DNA from: Micrasema longulum
Taxonomy: Eukaryota > Arthropoda > Insecta > Trichoptera > Brachycentridae
DNA: 64,000 bases
NCBI GenBank assembly: GCA_022494885.1
Contig: JAGVSM010003677.1
Span: forward strand, 186,001 to 250,000
Direction: 5' to 3'
Both the position numbers and the translations under genes were made by a program. The first letter of the stretch is position 1; each line of letters starts with the position of its first letter. The notes beneath the pieces were generated by a model that was given only the letters and a program-made list of their open reading frames with translations, searched no databases and was not told the origin of the DNA. Shown here piece after piece: positions 1-10,869 of this stretch.

Positions 1-1280
1 TTTACGAATAGCGAAAAACTGATAATCAGGGCCAATGTTTTATTATTAATTTAATTTGCGTCATTTCCTTGATAGATTATCGCATGATTAACGTGACAAA
101 TTAAACGTCTCAAATAGTCGAATTCGTAATTCGAACGAACAAAACAATATTATTAATACATATTTAAAGCATTAACTTTGTGGTCAAACATTTTAACTCA
201 CCTAATCAATTTAAATCATGACTTTAATAAAAATACAGGAGTTAAAATCTTACATACAAATAATAAAGTAAATAATATTGAAATATTTTACATTAGGAAA
301 GCCTTAAAATAATAATGTTCCTTTGGTCAATAATCAAACAAACTTCCAATATAGTCCTTTATACGATGTTCCACTGTAATGGTCACCCAATTAAACCTAT
401 TAAGCTTACCCCCACCCTCCATCCCCTCCACTTTTTTCATTAATTCTCAAACAGCATAATATTTTCATAATTTAATCAGTGCATGTTTGTTCTTATCAGT
501 GCGTGTGCTTATTAAAATGCATGTCGTGTTGGTTTTATATTTTTGTGCAACAACTATGGTGAAGATGTATAGTGGGTTTTGCATGTTGGCTTGCATGTCG
601 GTTTAATTGGTGTCCCGACGAAGAGACGGGTACGTCTCGAAACCGGTAGACATAGAAAAGTCGGTAAGTGGTTATGAACAAAACAAAATATCGAACACGA
701 CTGCGTAACGAAAAAAAATTGACGGCGTTTGACCATTTGTCGAGTTCGTTTTGTTTGTCTTTCGAATCTCGTTCCGTAATAAAGTTCCTGTTTATTCAAT
801 AATAATGTTTCCCGATACTGCGCAATGTCTTCTTTCTAGAAGGTTCGGTTCGCCCCTGTTGCAACCCGTTTACCGCCAATTTCGACAAAGGGCGAGCGCA
901 GCTTTTCGGTTCTATCAAATTTCAAAGGGGGAATCTATTCACGGTCCCCACCACCCGCCAACATTGCTTTATGTCCCCGCGTCCCTAGTGCTCCGTTCCC
1001 ACGCTGGGGAGCTAGTCCGACCGATCCTACCGCGTATGGAGCGTGGACTCGCGTAGACACGAGGTAAAGCATGCCTTCTTCCCCTTGATTTTCTAAAAAT
1101 CTAGGCAGATGTCAAGTGGATGTTATGAAGTGGTAGTTTCAACCCACAGAAAATAATCGTTTCAATATTTTGAATACCTACTACTACAACCAACATCATA
1201 ACACCATTTCTCTATGCGGATAGGCAGATGGAACGCCTTACACCAAAATATGCTTTAATAAAAGCTTCGTTTATACACAA
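1..1280. other. Unannotated AT-rich stretch
   Basis: No gene is recognised. A somewhat GC-richer, CpG-containing patch lies at about 840-1070 and holds an open frame on the + strand with no family resemblance I can name. Some 5' flank of the repeats that follow may be included. Confidence 0.4.
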
Positions 1281-1283
1281 ACA

Positions 1284-1312
1284 AACAAACCATCACGCCG
1301 TTTCCCCGTGAA
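1284..1312 (-). repeat. Tip of an RTE-type LINE 3' end
   Basis: The short segment with 'caaacaaaccatcacgccg' matches the 3' tips of the RTE-like remnants near 39580 and 45770, which read the same way on the - strand. Only the tip is present here. Confidence 0.5.
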
Positions 1313-1389
1313 AAATTTCAACGCTTATCAGTTCATGGTTTACCTCTTCGTTCTAATTCTCAAAGCACTGTCTTAGTATCCATCCACAA

Positions 1390-1790
1390 TTCCTCTTTTT
1401 TCTCTAACTCATATAGTTTCCACGCGGCTCGACTGTGGAATCATCTCCCATCCACCTTCAAAGATGTTACTACAGTATCTCTGTTTAATTCACGTCTAAA
1501 GAAACATCTCCTTTCTCTTCCTTAATCTCTCCTTCTTTCCTGTTTCCTTTTTTTTCTTTTTCCCATTGAGTATAGGTATTAATTTTAGAAAATTTATACA
1601 CAAATACATTTATTTATATTTTCATATATCTTAAGCTTTTTTATTTTCTATTATATATATTTTGTAACATGAATTATAAAAATAAAACTTTTATTTTTTG
1701 TTGGTCGGAAGAAATTGCCATTTGGCAATAAGCCTGTCAATGTACAATTAACATTATGTACAAAAAGTGAAATAAACAAAAAAGACAAGG
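1390..1790 (+). mobile_element. LINE 3' end, reverse transcriptase C-terminus plus 3' UTR
   Basis: The + strand at about 1400-1525 encodes the tail of a LINE reverse transcriptase polyprotein. The diagnostic pieces are 'HAARLWNHLPS' and 'SRLKKHLLSLP' before a stop. After it comes a 3' UTR ending with a motif around 1700-1760 in which a 'ggaagaaattgcc' box precedes 'aagcctgtcaatgtacaat'. The same tail is found near 23040 (-), 32540 (+) and 59770 (-), so this is one dispersed LINE family. It is a 5'-truncated, dead copy. The clade (Jockey- or CR1-like) is not certain. Confidence 0.65.
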
Positions 1791-1995
1791 TAGAGAGGAT
1801 AGAACGCCACATCACTCTATCTTTGCATACAGATTTCGCTTCCTCTACATTTATACATCTTCTCATGCACGCGCGCCGATTATTCCTACTTTTAATATGT
1901 CCATCTTCAAATATTTGTTGGATTTGGTCGTGCCATGTCTTTCTCGGTCTTCCTCTATTTCTGCATTGCACCACGACGCCGACAAAACCGACCAT
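1765..1995 (-). mobile_element. RTE-type LINE remnant (C-terminal reverse transcriptase tail)
   Basis: The - strand encodes a stretch with '[16 protein letters not shown]', then 'GHIKSRNNRRACMRRC' and 'NVEEAKSVCKDRVMW'. This is the extreme C-terminus of the RTE-like endonuclease/reverse transcriptase polyprotein common in moth genomes. At least five other copies lie in the window (3330, 3740, 11553, 39580, 45770). It is 5'-truncated and non-functional. Confidence 0.7.
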
Positions 1996-2082
1996 TTACA
2001 TTAGGTACACTTTTAATTTTTGGACAATGTTAGCATTTTATTTTAATATGACCAACGTCTAACGCTTAGATCAACTATATTT

Positions 2083-2400
2083 ATGGAGATAGGAAAAGTT
2101 ATTATAAATGTGTGCAACCAGCTAATTAAATTCGGTGAGCATGTATTTGCGGTCGCAGGCTCTATGGCATGGTATGCTGTTCCAGCAGAAGTGCGAAACT
2201 GTGAGAGTGAAGTGATTTTTCGAAAAAAACTTACCAACTACCTGTTTTATGAATCATTTAAAAAAATCTCTTACATTTGATAACAAAATAAACCATTTAA
2301 CTATAAAATATGTCAAATTAATATTTATACAATCACTCTGTAAAGCGTCCTTGAGGTTTATATTACGATAATCCATAATAATAATCATAGTAAAATTAAA
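2083..2400 (+). mobile_element. CR1-like LINE 3' end
   Basis: The frame 2083-2280 carries 'FGEHVFAVAGSMAWYAVP' followed by 'EVRNCESEVIFRKKL', the conserved C-terminus of CR1/L2-clade reverse transcriptases (family consensus has GxRxFxxxGPxxWNxLP). It is followed by the family 3' tail 'ctgtaaagcgtccttgagg' and then ATA/ATT microsatellite-like repeats. Related tails are at 10785 and 12250. A dead, truncated copy. Confidence 0.7.
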
Positions 2401-3330
2401 GGTTTGAGTGTAATTTAACTTTGTCGATCTCGCAGCACTGCTTCGAAGTCAATCTATAGTCGAGATTATCTGCACTTCAATTTGGGCCTAACGAACATCT
2501 TTTCCCCTTCAAAATCCCTTTCCTGAAGCTCGAGTTAAGTTGCCAAATGTGTTACAAAGGTTACTTACCGACCACGTGTGTCGGTGCACCCTCGCCGAAT
2601 CTAGAACTCTGGATTACAGATAGACGATAAGACATTTACCGATGTTTGTCGGTACAGTGATTTAAAATTTTCTACCTCAAATCTGAAATAACCGTATATT
2701 TTTTGTAAATCTCTAGCGTCTCGCTGTGGTACGGACCAGGACACCGATTACAATGCTAAGTTTATAAAGTAAGCATTTATCTTAAATTTATCTACAAATT
2801 ATAATTAAGTTTTCTGTATGAAAAGCAGAATATGCACACAGTTTTTCTTCTGAACATGTTCAATTTAGGTTACTGATGAAGATACTTTAAATGTCCCTGC
2901 AAATATACTCATTTTCTTACACAAATATCGGTTTTTCTCTATAGACATTCGAAGATAACTCTGTTAACTTCTCATTGTAATCGAGGCCCAGCCCGCGGCA
3001 CTCGGGTACCGTTATCTATCGGCAAACATTTTATTCCTTTTTCGAACTACCCCCACCCTTAATGTAATAATATATTCCACCCCTAGTTTAGGGCTGTTAG
3101 CTACTGGCTTACTTGTGTAACGAAACAGCTTCGATTTATCAATTGTGTGTTATTTGGTTTTGGGAATTCACAATGAAATATTTATTCAATTTTGTATTTT
3201 TGATCGTTTTTTGTTGACATAAACTTTATTTTTAAGTACCTACGCTTGTTTTTACAGTTGTAGATATTGTATTTTACGAGTAATAAGTAATATTATGCTG
3301 TTTTTTTATTTATTTATTTATTCTAAATGT
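2401..3330. other. Unannotated stretch
   Basis: Non-coding on both strands as far as I can read. No repeat family shared with the rest of the window was recognised. Confidence 0.35.
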
Positions 3331-3695
3331 CAAGAGATTACTGCTTTGTGTACGACTGAGACAAACGTTAACGAGAAAATCAATAAAGGATCTGCGTTGG
3401 TTTGGACATGTAGAGCGAATGGATGGACAGCGAAAAATCACAGAAGGATTTACGACGCGAACGTTGATGGATTCAGAAATCGAAGACCTAGAAATACATA
3501 ACGTGACCAAAGTCAACAAATACTTGAAGATGGACATGTCAAAAGTCAGAATAATCGTGGTGCGCGCATGAGAAGATGTGTGAATGTAGAGGAAGCGAGG
3601 TATGTATGCAAAAACACACTAAAGTGGCGTTTTATCTACTCTGCACTCCCCCACGTGGAAGTGACGTGATGGTTTGTTTGTTTGTTAATACTATT
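3330..3695 (+). mobile_element. RTE-type LINE remnant, copy A
   Basis: Interrupted + strand frames give 'EITALCTTETNVNEKINKG', '[15 protein letters not shown]', then '[15 protein letters not shown]' and 'MRRCVNVEEARYVCKN'. This is the RTE-like C-terminus. It ends with 'gatggtttgtttgtttgtt', the 3' tip seen inverted at 1284, 39580 and 45770. The frame is broken at the GRPRKTW box and again after it. It lies head-to-tail with copy B just downstream. Confidence 0.7.
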
Positions 3696-3729
3696 AGTTC
3701 ACAATAGGAGCGAAGTATGAAAATAATAA

Positions 3730-4115
3730 TGAAAGTAGGTTGATGCTGTCGAAATGCGATCTCTCAGGCAAATGTGTGGTAAAATGATGTATGATACGTT
3801 CACAAATGTCGAGATTCGTACACTATGTAAAGCTGAGACAAACATTATCGACAAAATCGAAAAAGGGGCGCTGCGTTGGTTTGGACATGTAGAGCGAATG
3901 GACAGCGAAGAAGGGCTTAAAGTATCTACGATGCGAATGTTGGTGGATGCAGAAAACGAGAAAGACCGAGAAAGACATGGCACGACCAAATCCAACTAAT
4001 ACTTGAAGATGGACATGTCACGAGTAGGAATAATCGGCGTGCGTGCATGAGAAGACGTATGAATGTATAGGAAGCGGGGTTTGTATGCAAAGACAGAGTG
4101 ATGCGGCGCTCTATT
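3730..4115 (+). mobile_element. RTE-type LINE remnant, copy B
   Basis: The + strand encodes 'MRSLRQMCGKMMYDTF', 'CKAETNIIDKIEKGALRW' and 'FGHVERMDSEEGLK', then degenerates around the GRPRKTW box. The remnant starts further into the RT C-terminus than copy A and is in the same orientation, so A and B are two fragments in tandem. Confidence 0.7.
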
Positions 4116-4129
4116 TTATATATTTTAAT

Positions 4130-5140
4130 ATGCATTTTTTAACCTTACTTGCATTTAATTTGGAAGCTGCATCAATTAACATTTGTAAATATTTATCATG
4201 AACGCAACTCTTACACAATACCTACGTCAAAAGGTTGTTACAAATTACAACATGTTCCATAATGCTTTCATGTGAAGGCACAAGCCCGGTATAATTTTTT
4301 TAAACTTATAGTTGACCATAATGACCTATTACGGAACAAATTCCTTTACGTGAGCTAATAATGATAATGCCTACTCATTACCATTGCCTGATGGTGTGTC
4401 GTTATCTAGTACCAGATCATTTGGGTTTTTTATACAATTAAAACTCCGCAAACTTGTATAATTTATCCCAGTACATGATTACAATAATTTCCAATAATCA
4501 TGTGTTTCCAATAATCATGTGATCATTGAACTATACGACATTTCTTAGGCATCCAGATGTTTACTTACTGAGATGGATGTGTTCTCATCATCACTATGGC
4601 ATCATCATCTGCATGGCATGTGATGTTAATGACCTTATCTCCCTTAGTATATTCACTACTTTTTTTTATTCTTAAAAGCGTTTTGTTACATGTATTTATT
4701 CTGCCTGTGTAAGAAAAGGTATTAGGCGTATATATTGTTGTTGTATATTTAGTTATAAAGGTGCTAAACTTGCTTTGTTTCTTTGTTGTTCTCAATATGT
4801 GTTATTTTCTAAATGCTAATATTATTTATGTCCCGAATTGAGTTATTGTAACTCCTGGGAATGTAATTCAACGTATTATACTTGTAAAATACTTTGTGTT
4901 ATATAATTTATAAATAAAAACAAGAAAAAAAAAAGAAATCGTCATTGGTCATATTGTGCGTGATGACTGCGAAATTACCGCCTAAATGACAGATATGTAA
5001 AGGTACTAATAATAATATTTGGCGGGTTTATACAGTTCCATTTTTTGTGAACAATCACCTCAATAGCGCTTTGCACTTCTATACTTAAACTTACGTTCTA
5101 ACTAAGCTAACAATATATATTAAATTTTCTGATTTAAAAT
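4130..5140. other. Unannotated AT-rich stretch
   Basis: No coding signal. The - strand frame at 4565-4795 is low-complexity and resembles no family I know. A polyA-like tail 'aaataaaaacaag' followed by a run of A at about 4910-4935 could mark the 3' end of an old retroinsertion. Confidence 0.35.
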
Positions 5141-5149
5141 TTTTATTAA

Positions 5150-5350
5150 ACTAAAGAACTGGGATTTCAGTTGAGATCTGAATTGACTGTGACTGTTGAT
5201 GATTCGCAAGTGTGGAGGCAATGAAGCAGTTCAGTGATTATTTTTTTCTCATTAGTTCTAGGCAGAGAGGCCGACTATGAAAAATGCACGATCTTCGAAC
5301 CTAGTGTTTGGATAGCGCCGGAGCTCGACTAGTTTTCCTCTGCCTTAATC
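5150..5350 (-). mobile_element. CR1-like LINE remnant
   Basis: Read on the - strand, the segment matches the C-terminal coding piece at 10540-10730: it shares the 'ccaaacactag' box, the 'cctctctgcctagaac' box (PSAWNQLP region) and the 'gcgaatcatcaacagtc' box. The frame is broken and the 3' tail is missing. Confidence 0.55.
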
Positions 5351-5693
5351 AAATGTTGACCTAAGAGTAGATTTTCTTTAACATGTATTTTCCCTAATGT
5401 AGAGGTCCGATATATATCTTGGAGCCATTTCGTGAAGGGATTTGAATACTGTCCAGCAAACCATTTATATGGTACAGACAGTACAGTTACAGAACATTTG
5501 GTAGTTTGTAGAACAAAATTATTTAACCATCGCTATTTTCGGTATGCACGCTTAGCTAACTCGAAGTATTTTGGCATGAGTAATAACAGGCAATACTTGC
5601 ATTCAACCTCAATTCTATGTTTCAATTACTACTGAAACCCAATATATGTGGTTTGTGCTAATATTGGACTTAACAAACCAAAGGAATGCAACT

Positions 5694-5885
5694 TGGCGGC
5701 CTCCGCGGTGTAGTGGTCAAGACGCTTGACTCACTCACGGAAGGTTCCGGGTTTGATTCCCTGTAAGAACAGAAAAATTCAATGTGATTTTTCTCAACCC
5801 TGGGTGTTTTGTGATGTAATGCACCACTGTTATTGGGCCTCCTGGCCTGTTGTGGTGCAAAAATTAAATAAAATAAACATGCCAC
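5694..5885 (+). mobile_element. tRNA-derived SINE, family S3
   Basis: The head has an A-box-like 'gcggtgtagtggtcaaga' and a B-box-like 'ggttccgggtttgattcc' with tRNA-like spacing. A non-tRNA body follows ('tcaatgtgatttttctcaa' ... 'ggcctcctggcctgt') and the element ends in an AT-rich tail. The same body follows the head at 45186-45340. The head does not close into an acceptor stem, so this is a SINE and not a tRNA gene. Confidence 0.7.
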
Positions 5886-5899
5886 ACATATTCATTTGT

Positions 5900-6270
5900 G
5901 TGATGACTTGATAATGGCCAAATAATATATTATTGTAGAGATAGAGTTTAATATAAAGTAATACGTCTTATAGCTAGGGAGGTCTGAATCTGAGTCCCGT
6001 TTGTGTAAGTATTTTCGGTCTCCTGCCGATGGCAACGTTCCACGTGGCTCCGCCTACCGTTATGACTGGCACCGCAGCGACATCTCTTGAGCAGTTTGCG
6101 TCATTACGTCACTACAATTTCAATTTTCTGCTGGTATCAATGCAGTTTAGTAGATTTTAATTGTTTCTAAAATTCCACTTCTCTCTAATATCTACTTAAT
6201 TTTACCCAAGGATGTTATTGTGGAGTTTGTTTGTTTTGGTTTAAAAAAAAATCTAAAAAGTTTTTCTCTA
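5900..6270. other. Unannotated stretch
   Basis: No gene or shared repeat seen. Slightly GC-richer around 5980-6110. Confidence 0.3.
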
Positions 6271-6272
6271 TA

Positions 6273-6509
6273 CAGAAGAACCCCGTTTATCCGAACTCCA
6301 GTCATTCGGATTGCCAAATATCCAGATCATTGTCAGGAAATAAAAAATAAGAGATAAAATTTTAATATATATTTAATTTTGCAATTAACTTTGCTAGACA
6401 TGTTTGAGTATGTTTTTAACGTTATTCCAAATCGCTGTATTATTTCAAGAAATGTTTCAAAAGCAATTAAAGCTGGCACTCGTTAATCCGGGTAATTAGA
6501 GTTTTACTG
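6273..6509. mobile_element. Short TIR element, pogo/Tigger-like ends
   Basis: The left end reads 'cagaagaaccccgtttatcc' and the right end, inverted, reads 'cagtaaaactctaattaccc'. Both are flanked by TA. The 'gaacc(c/t)cgtttatccgaac' style end is known from pogo/Tigger-like DNA transposons of animals. There is no coding capacity, so it would be a MITE. A partial relative lies at about 44930-45020. Confidence 0.5.
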
Positions 6510-6544
6510 TAATATCAACAATATTTTGAGTTTGTCCAAATTTT

Positions 6545-6785
6545 TGTAGATAAGGACTGGATTCAACTCCCCGGGGAGCTGTCAATATTACCACATAAAA
6601 AAAGGTTTCAGCGCTTTGACTTCACAAAAATCAACAGATGAAAGAATAGAAGGAATAAAGGTGTTCAAATATGGGCAGAATGGTGAATGTTACACCGTGT
6701 GTAAAGTGGCCACTTAAACCAGCCTTTGGCAGGTCATAAGCCCTGTAGATGTCTAGACTTCTGTATTACCTCCTCTAAAATGTTA
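6545..6785 (+). repeat. Dispersed repeat family R4, copy 1
   Basis: Contains the family boxes 'tcacaaaaatcaacagatg', 'gtaaagtggccacttaaacc' and 'aggtcataagccctgtagat'. Other copies are at 24370 (-), 25140 (+), 37845 (-), 40925 (+) and 41930 (+). No coding capacity and no obvious inverted ends; the class is unknown. Confidence 0.65.
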
Positions 6786-7104
6786 TTCATGTCTGTGTTT
6801 ATGTTATTACTCTAATATTTTTATGTACATACACACCTATCGTTCGGGTTTCAACTGTAAATTAAGCTAATATTAATTTATTTATTAGAACAAATATACG
6901 AATATATTTATGTGTGCCCACTTCAAGATACAAAATAAAATAAATAAATATGCGGCAGTTCAAACGCGTACGTGATCCAGAGAATCTGCTGACAATATTT
7001 AGATTCCTGACTGCGATGTAGGTATCATCTGAGATATTTTAAATAACCTTATAAGTTATCTGTGTCCGGACAGACTAAGAATACAGTTCTGTGTGTAAAA
7101 TAAA

Positions 7105-7170
7105 ATATTTAGTGTACCAATGGTGTGGCTTATGCACCATCAGGTGTGGACGGGTATGATGATGATGCTA
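7105..7170 (+). repeat. 3' end of SINE family S2
   Basis: Matches the 3' end of the SINE at 58014-58275: 'caatggtgtggcttatgcac', 'catcaggtgtgga', then a 'gatgatgatg' tail. Head and body are absent. Confidence 0.55.
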
Positions 7171-7439
7171 ATTATGAAGGGATTTAGTATTGCTTTAGAG
7201 GTGTTTTTATTTTAGTAATTACTTGAACGGTTTGTTTCTATTATAAAATGTCGTTTACACGTAGACAATAGAACATTGTTTTGTTCCAGGACTCTACCAT
7301 TGTCCTCGTGTAAACAACAATTTGTAGGATAAAACATTGTCCCGAGACATCGCCATCGAGATAGACGGGCAGGCTATCTGCGCGGAACATTGATTATAAT
7401 AATTATAATTATGGATAACTTATATAGCGTATTTTCGTA

Positions 7440-7770
7440 ATATAATACCTCAAGGGATTACCCTAACAACCGCGCGCGGCCGCCAGAGGCCACATTTTTT
7501 TGGGAGTTTGTGACAATAGCGATTTACCTGACGCAAAAGTGTTGCTCCCAAAAAAATTTACCTCGAAAATGGCGGAAGAAAAAAAATCTGTTTAGTATTT
7601 CGTTTGCCCTTTAACAATTCCAATACATCTTGGTATAAAATTAAAAACATTTTTCGTGAATACGCTCGTAACAAACGCCGTCGTGTATTCATTTACGCAG
7701 CGCTCACGTGTGAACTGCGGCCGATTTTTCGTATTGTCGCAGCGTTCTGTCCTGCGCGGTCGAGGCTGTT
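7440..7770 (+). promoter_or_regulatory. Possible CpG-rich promoter or first-exon region
   Basis: A GC- and CpG-richer island in AT-rich DNA includes 'cgcgcgcggccgcc' at about 7470. At 7566 'aaaatggcgga' contains a YY1/Pleiohomeotic-type GCCAT core on the - strand together with an ATG that opens only eight codons before a stop. Such motifs occur at transcription starts of housekeeping genes. No downstream exon has been linked to it, so the assignment is tentative. Confidence 0.25.
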
Positions 7771-7976
7771 CACGGAGCTGGGACAAATTTATTTTCTTTT
7801 CTTTTTATGTCATACCATATTTATATGCTATAAACTTATTAAAAGTTAAAAAAGGAATGGCCCACGCTCAGACGCTGAAGTCTTTGTGGGCATTTTTTCC
7901 AATTTATGTTATAGCTTAATTTTAAGATGTATTTTTTTAAAGTGTATTTTTGTAATTTAAATTCTATGTAAATATA

Positions 7977-8339
7977 CAGGGTGTTCATTTAACCCTGTCA
8001 CATCCAAAACCACGATGTTCAGTATGAGCAAGAAGACATATTGGAACATTAAAATATTTTTTTAGAACGAATAAAATTTAAAACAATAAAGTATAAAAAA
8101 AAAGCAAATGGTTGCTTACTTCTGCAGGGGAGAAACGAGGAGGCGGGAGGGGGGAGTCTGATACTGCGCCGCGCTCCCCTCACTTCTCCCCTGCAGAAGT
8201 AAGCAACCATTTGTTTTTTTAAATATTTTATTTTTTTAGAAAATATTTGTACTAAATATTTTTTTAATATGCTAATATGTCTCCTTGACCATACTGATCA
8301 TCGTGGTTTCAGATGTGACAGGGTTTAAAGAACATCCTG
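7977..8339. mobile_element. Long foldback element with GC-rich loop
   Basis: Almost the whole element is one inverted repeat. The left end 'cagggtgttcatttaaccct' pairs with the right end, and the inner arms 'gttgcttacttctgcagggg' (about 8111) and its complement (about 8187) are identical. The loop at about 8137-8180 is GC-rich ('gaggcgggaggggggag'). It is flanked by TA-containing sequence and has no open frame. This is a MITE or foldback transposon of unknown superfamily. Confidence 0.8.
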
Positions 8340-8902
8340 TATGTATGGAAAAATAAACAAATAAAAACCTATTGTATCTCCAACATGTAAACGACCCTTA
8401 TTGATCATTAGGAAGTAACGTCGTGTACTCAAATGCATTTATGCAATGCAAATATTTCGATATAAATTCATAAAACAAAAAAACAAAAAAATTAAATATA
8501 CTCGTACATACGAGTATATGCAGAACGCTGTTGATCATTCTCGCTGATGCAAGAATTTTTTGGCATGTTCAGGTTTTTGCTATAATAATTTTACTGGTGA
8601 TTTTGCGTGATCGCACCCTCCTACATGACTTAACACCCGCGCTCCTCTGTGCACTCTAATCGTCTTACGATTATGATCTCGCACGCATTTCTGCAAGGCT
8701 CGCGAAGTTCAAGCCACTGGTACTGGTGGCTTTGTTTAGTCGTTCCGCACGAAGTCCAGCGTTTGCATGCTCGCTGCTCACCGCTCGTGGATGTTCGCAA
8801 TACACGTTTTTTTATTTAACTCATAATTTTACACCTCTCGTAAATTTAACGTGCTCACCGTAAGTTCATTGGACTGGCTTATATGCATATTATTTCAAGG
8901 GC

Positions 8903-9334
8903 TAATTGAACGTGGTTATGCAGAAAGCAGCCAGCCATAGAAAACTCAAACCGAGATAATGGCACTGAAAAGATTGTTTAATCAAGTATATACAACAGCT
9001 GGAGTGTTTTTGACTTTAACAAATGATAAACTATGAATACATGAGTTTTTTTTATTACAAACAAGAATCTACTTATGTGTTTGACCAGTTTTAATGATTT
9101 CTAAAGTTCCATAAAATTTTTCCAGTGTTGTGGCTGTTTTCTGCGAATTGAAAAATGCCATTTTTGTGATCGACACCATTTTCAAGAGGTGATTAGAACA
9201 GTTTTTTTGTATGAAAGCAGTCTGGCTGTTTTTGATAGAACATAGAATTGACCTTACTGCACCCGATAACATCAATATCTATTTTTTTTTTTTTAATTGT
9301 GGACTGGCTGCTTTCTGCATAACTACGTTCAATT
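8903..9334. mobile_element. TIR element (MITE), about 430 bp
   Basis: The left end 'attgaacgtggttatgcaga' plus 'aagcagccag' is repeated inverted at 9301-9332 with one mismatch in the first twenty bases. The interior is AT-rich. A 68-codon - strand frame at 9069-9275 resembles no transposase I recognise. Non-autonomous DNA transposon. Confidence 0.75.
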
Positions 9335-9339
9335 TCAGT

Positions 9340-9690
9340 ATTAGTTTAGTGTCCGTGCCATAATATGGCGTAAATTGTTTAAAAAATGGTACGAATAATT
9401 TACTTGCATTACAAAAAATATATTATGCATTAAAAATAATATACATAGTCAACAAAAACAATTTTACATGTAAAATTGCTAGGAAATATTTATTCATAGC
9501 AGCCAAAGCTTTACAAGAGTTTATTTATGAAGGGTACAGGATACAAAGGATGAATGTCAAAAAATGAAGTTTTGAGATGTTACGTTTTTAAGTTTTCAAA
9601 CCTCTTGGACATTAAAATAAACTTACAAATATGAAGCAAACTGCTTAGTGTAAATAGCCTGTACTGTTTTATATAATCTAATATAGTTTT
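9340..9690. other. Unannotated AT-rich stretch
   Basis: No gene or repeat recognised. Confidence 0.3.
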
Positions 9691-10047
9691 GATGTAATAA
9701 CTTATATTTCCATATAAGTTATTAATTTAAAAAATACTTGGTACACTTCCACTTATTTATTTTGACCAATTAGCGCTTTCACCCTCTAATGGGCATGTTT
9801 CAATAATTTGTCTCACTCTGTTCCATTGCAATATTGCGTATTGTATCTTTTTTAACTTATTTTTAAATGTACCTACACTTAAGATACTATTTAGTTTTAT
9901 ATAAATTACCCTTACACTGTATAATATTCACCAGTCTGAAGATGCCCATTAGAGGGTGAAAGCGCTAATTGGTCAAAATAAATAAGTGGAAGTGTACCAA
10001 GTATTTTTTAAATAAATAAATTATATGGAAATATAAGTTATTACATC
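9691..10047. mobile_element. Foldback element with hammerhead-like right arm
   Basis: Two 106-bp arms (9691-9796 and 9942-10047) are nearly perfect inverted copies around a 145-bp spacer. Each arm carries 'gcccattagagggtgaaagc'. The right arm is extended outward of the arm by 'accagtctgaagat', giving a CUGAAGA / GAAA arrangement with flanks that can pair. Related but decayed sequence is at 57808-57850. No protein is encoded. Confidence 0.75.
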
Positions 10048-10079
10048 ATTACAATGGAATTCCATCAAGAATTGTCAAT

Positions 10080-10490
10080 AAATAATTTCAATGAAATAAT
10101 ATAGTTTTCATGAATATTCAATTATCACTTTATTTTTATTATTTAACATACATCAATCGTTTATCCCCTGTATGCATTTTTTTTTTCTTGTCCAATTAAT
10201 TCGGATATTAGAGCCTTTATGTCAAATTGTATTAAACAGAGATGTAGATCATATTACCTATCGTCAGATGCCAATATTAGTAAGCACATCAAAATTGACA
10301 TCCGCCGTATATCCCTGTATATTTCTAATATAATATGAATATATATGTTGTATAATAACAAAAATAAATAAATTATAAAAACGTGTATAAAATCATGTTA
10401 TTAAAAAAAAACGCATGTGTAAGACTTGTATCCAAATAAAAAATATAAATAGATTTAAAGTAAAATTACAGATTGATTTAAAATAAATAA
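10080..10490. other. Unannotated AT-rich stretch
   Basis: No gene or shared repeat recognised. The - strand frame 10393-10656 overlaps the LINE remnant that follows and is a shadow of it. Confidence 0.3.
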
Positions 10491-10499
10491 ATAAACGGA

Positions 10500-10865
10500 A
10501 AATAAGAAGATGTAGACTAAATAACACAAACAATGATTCAGGAAGAGAAAAACTTGTTGAAATCCGGCGCTCCCCAAACACTAGATTTGGAGATCGTGCT
10601 CTTGCCGCCGCCGGCCCCTCTGCCTGGAACCAATTGCCTTCAAACTTACGAATCATCGACAGTCCCAGTCAGTTCAGATCCCAACTAAAATCCCACTTCT
10701 TTAAACTATCATACCCTCAATTTTAAATCTGGAAATATAATGTATCATTTAAGTTTAGTTAGAATGTAAGTTTAGATATACAATTGTAAAGCGCCTTTGA
10801 GGTGATTTTTTACAAAAATGGCGCTTTATAAATCAGCCAAATATTATTATTAATATTATTAAAAG
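10500..10865 (+). mobile_element. CR1-like LINE 3' end
   Basis: The + strand at about 10545-10727 encodes the CR1/L2-type reverse transcriptase C-terminus: 'RKLVEIRRSPNTRFGDRALA', 'AAGPSAWNQLPSNLR', then 'SPSQFRSQLKSHFFKLSY' and a stop. The 3' tail 'tgtaaagcgcctttgaggtg' and 'atggcgctttataaatca' ends in (ATT)n. This is the best-preserved of the CR1-like tails here. It is truncated at its 5' end. Confidence 0.8.
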
Positions 10866-10869
10866 TTGT

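Noticed and set aside
751..1056. 101-codon + strand frame as a gene
   Set aside because: Arises from a GC-rich patch; no recognisable domain and no conserved motif.
9069..9275. 68-codon frame inside the MITE as a transposase
   Set aside because: No transposase motif and the element is too short for an autonomous copy.
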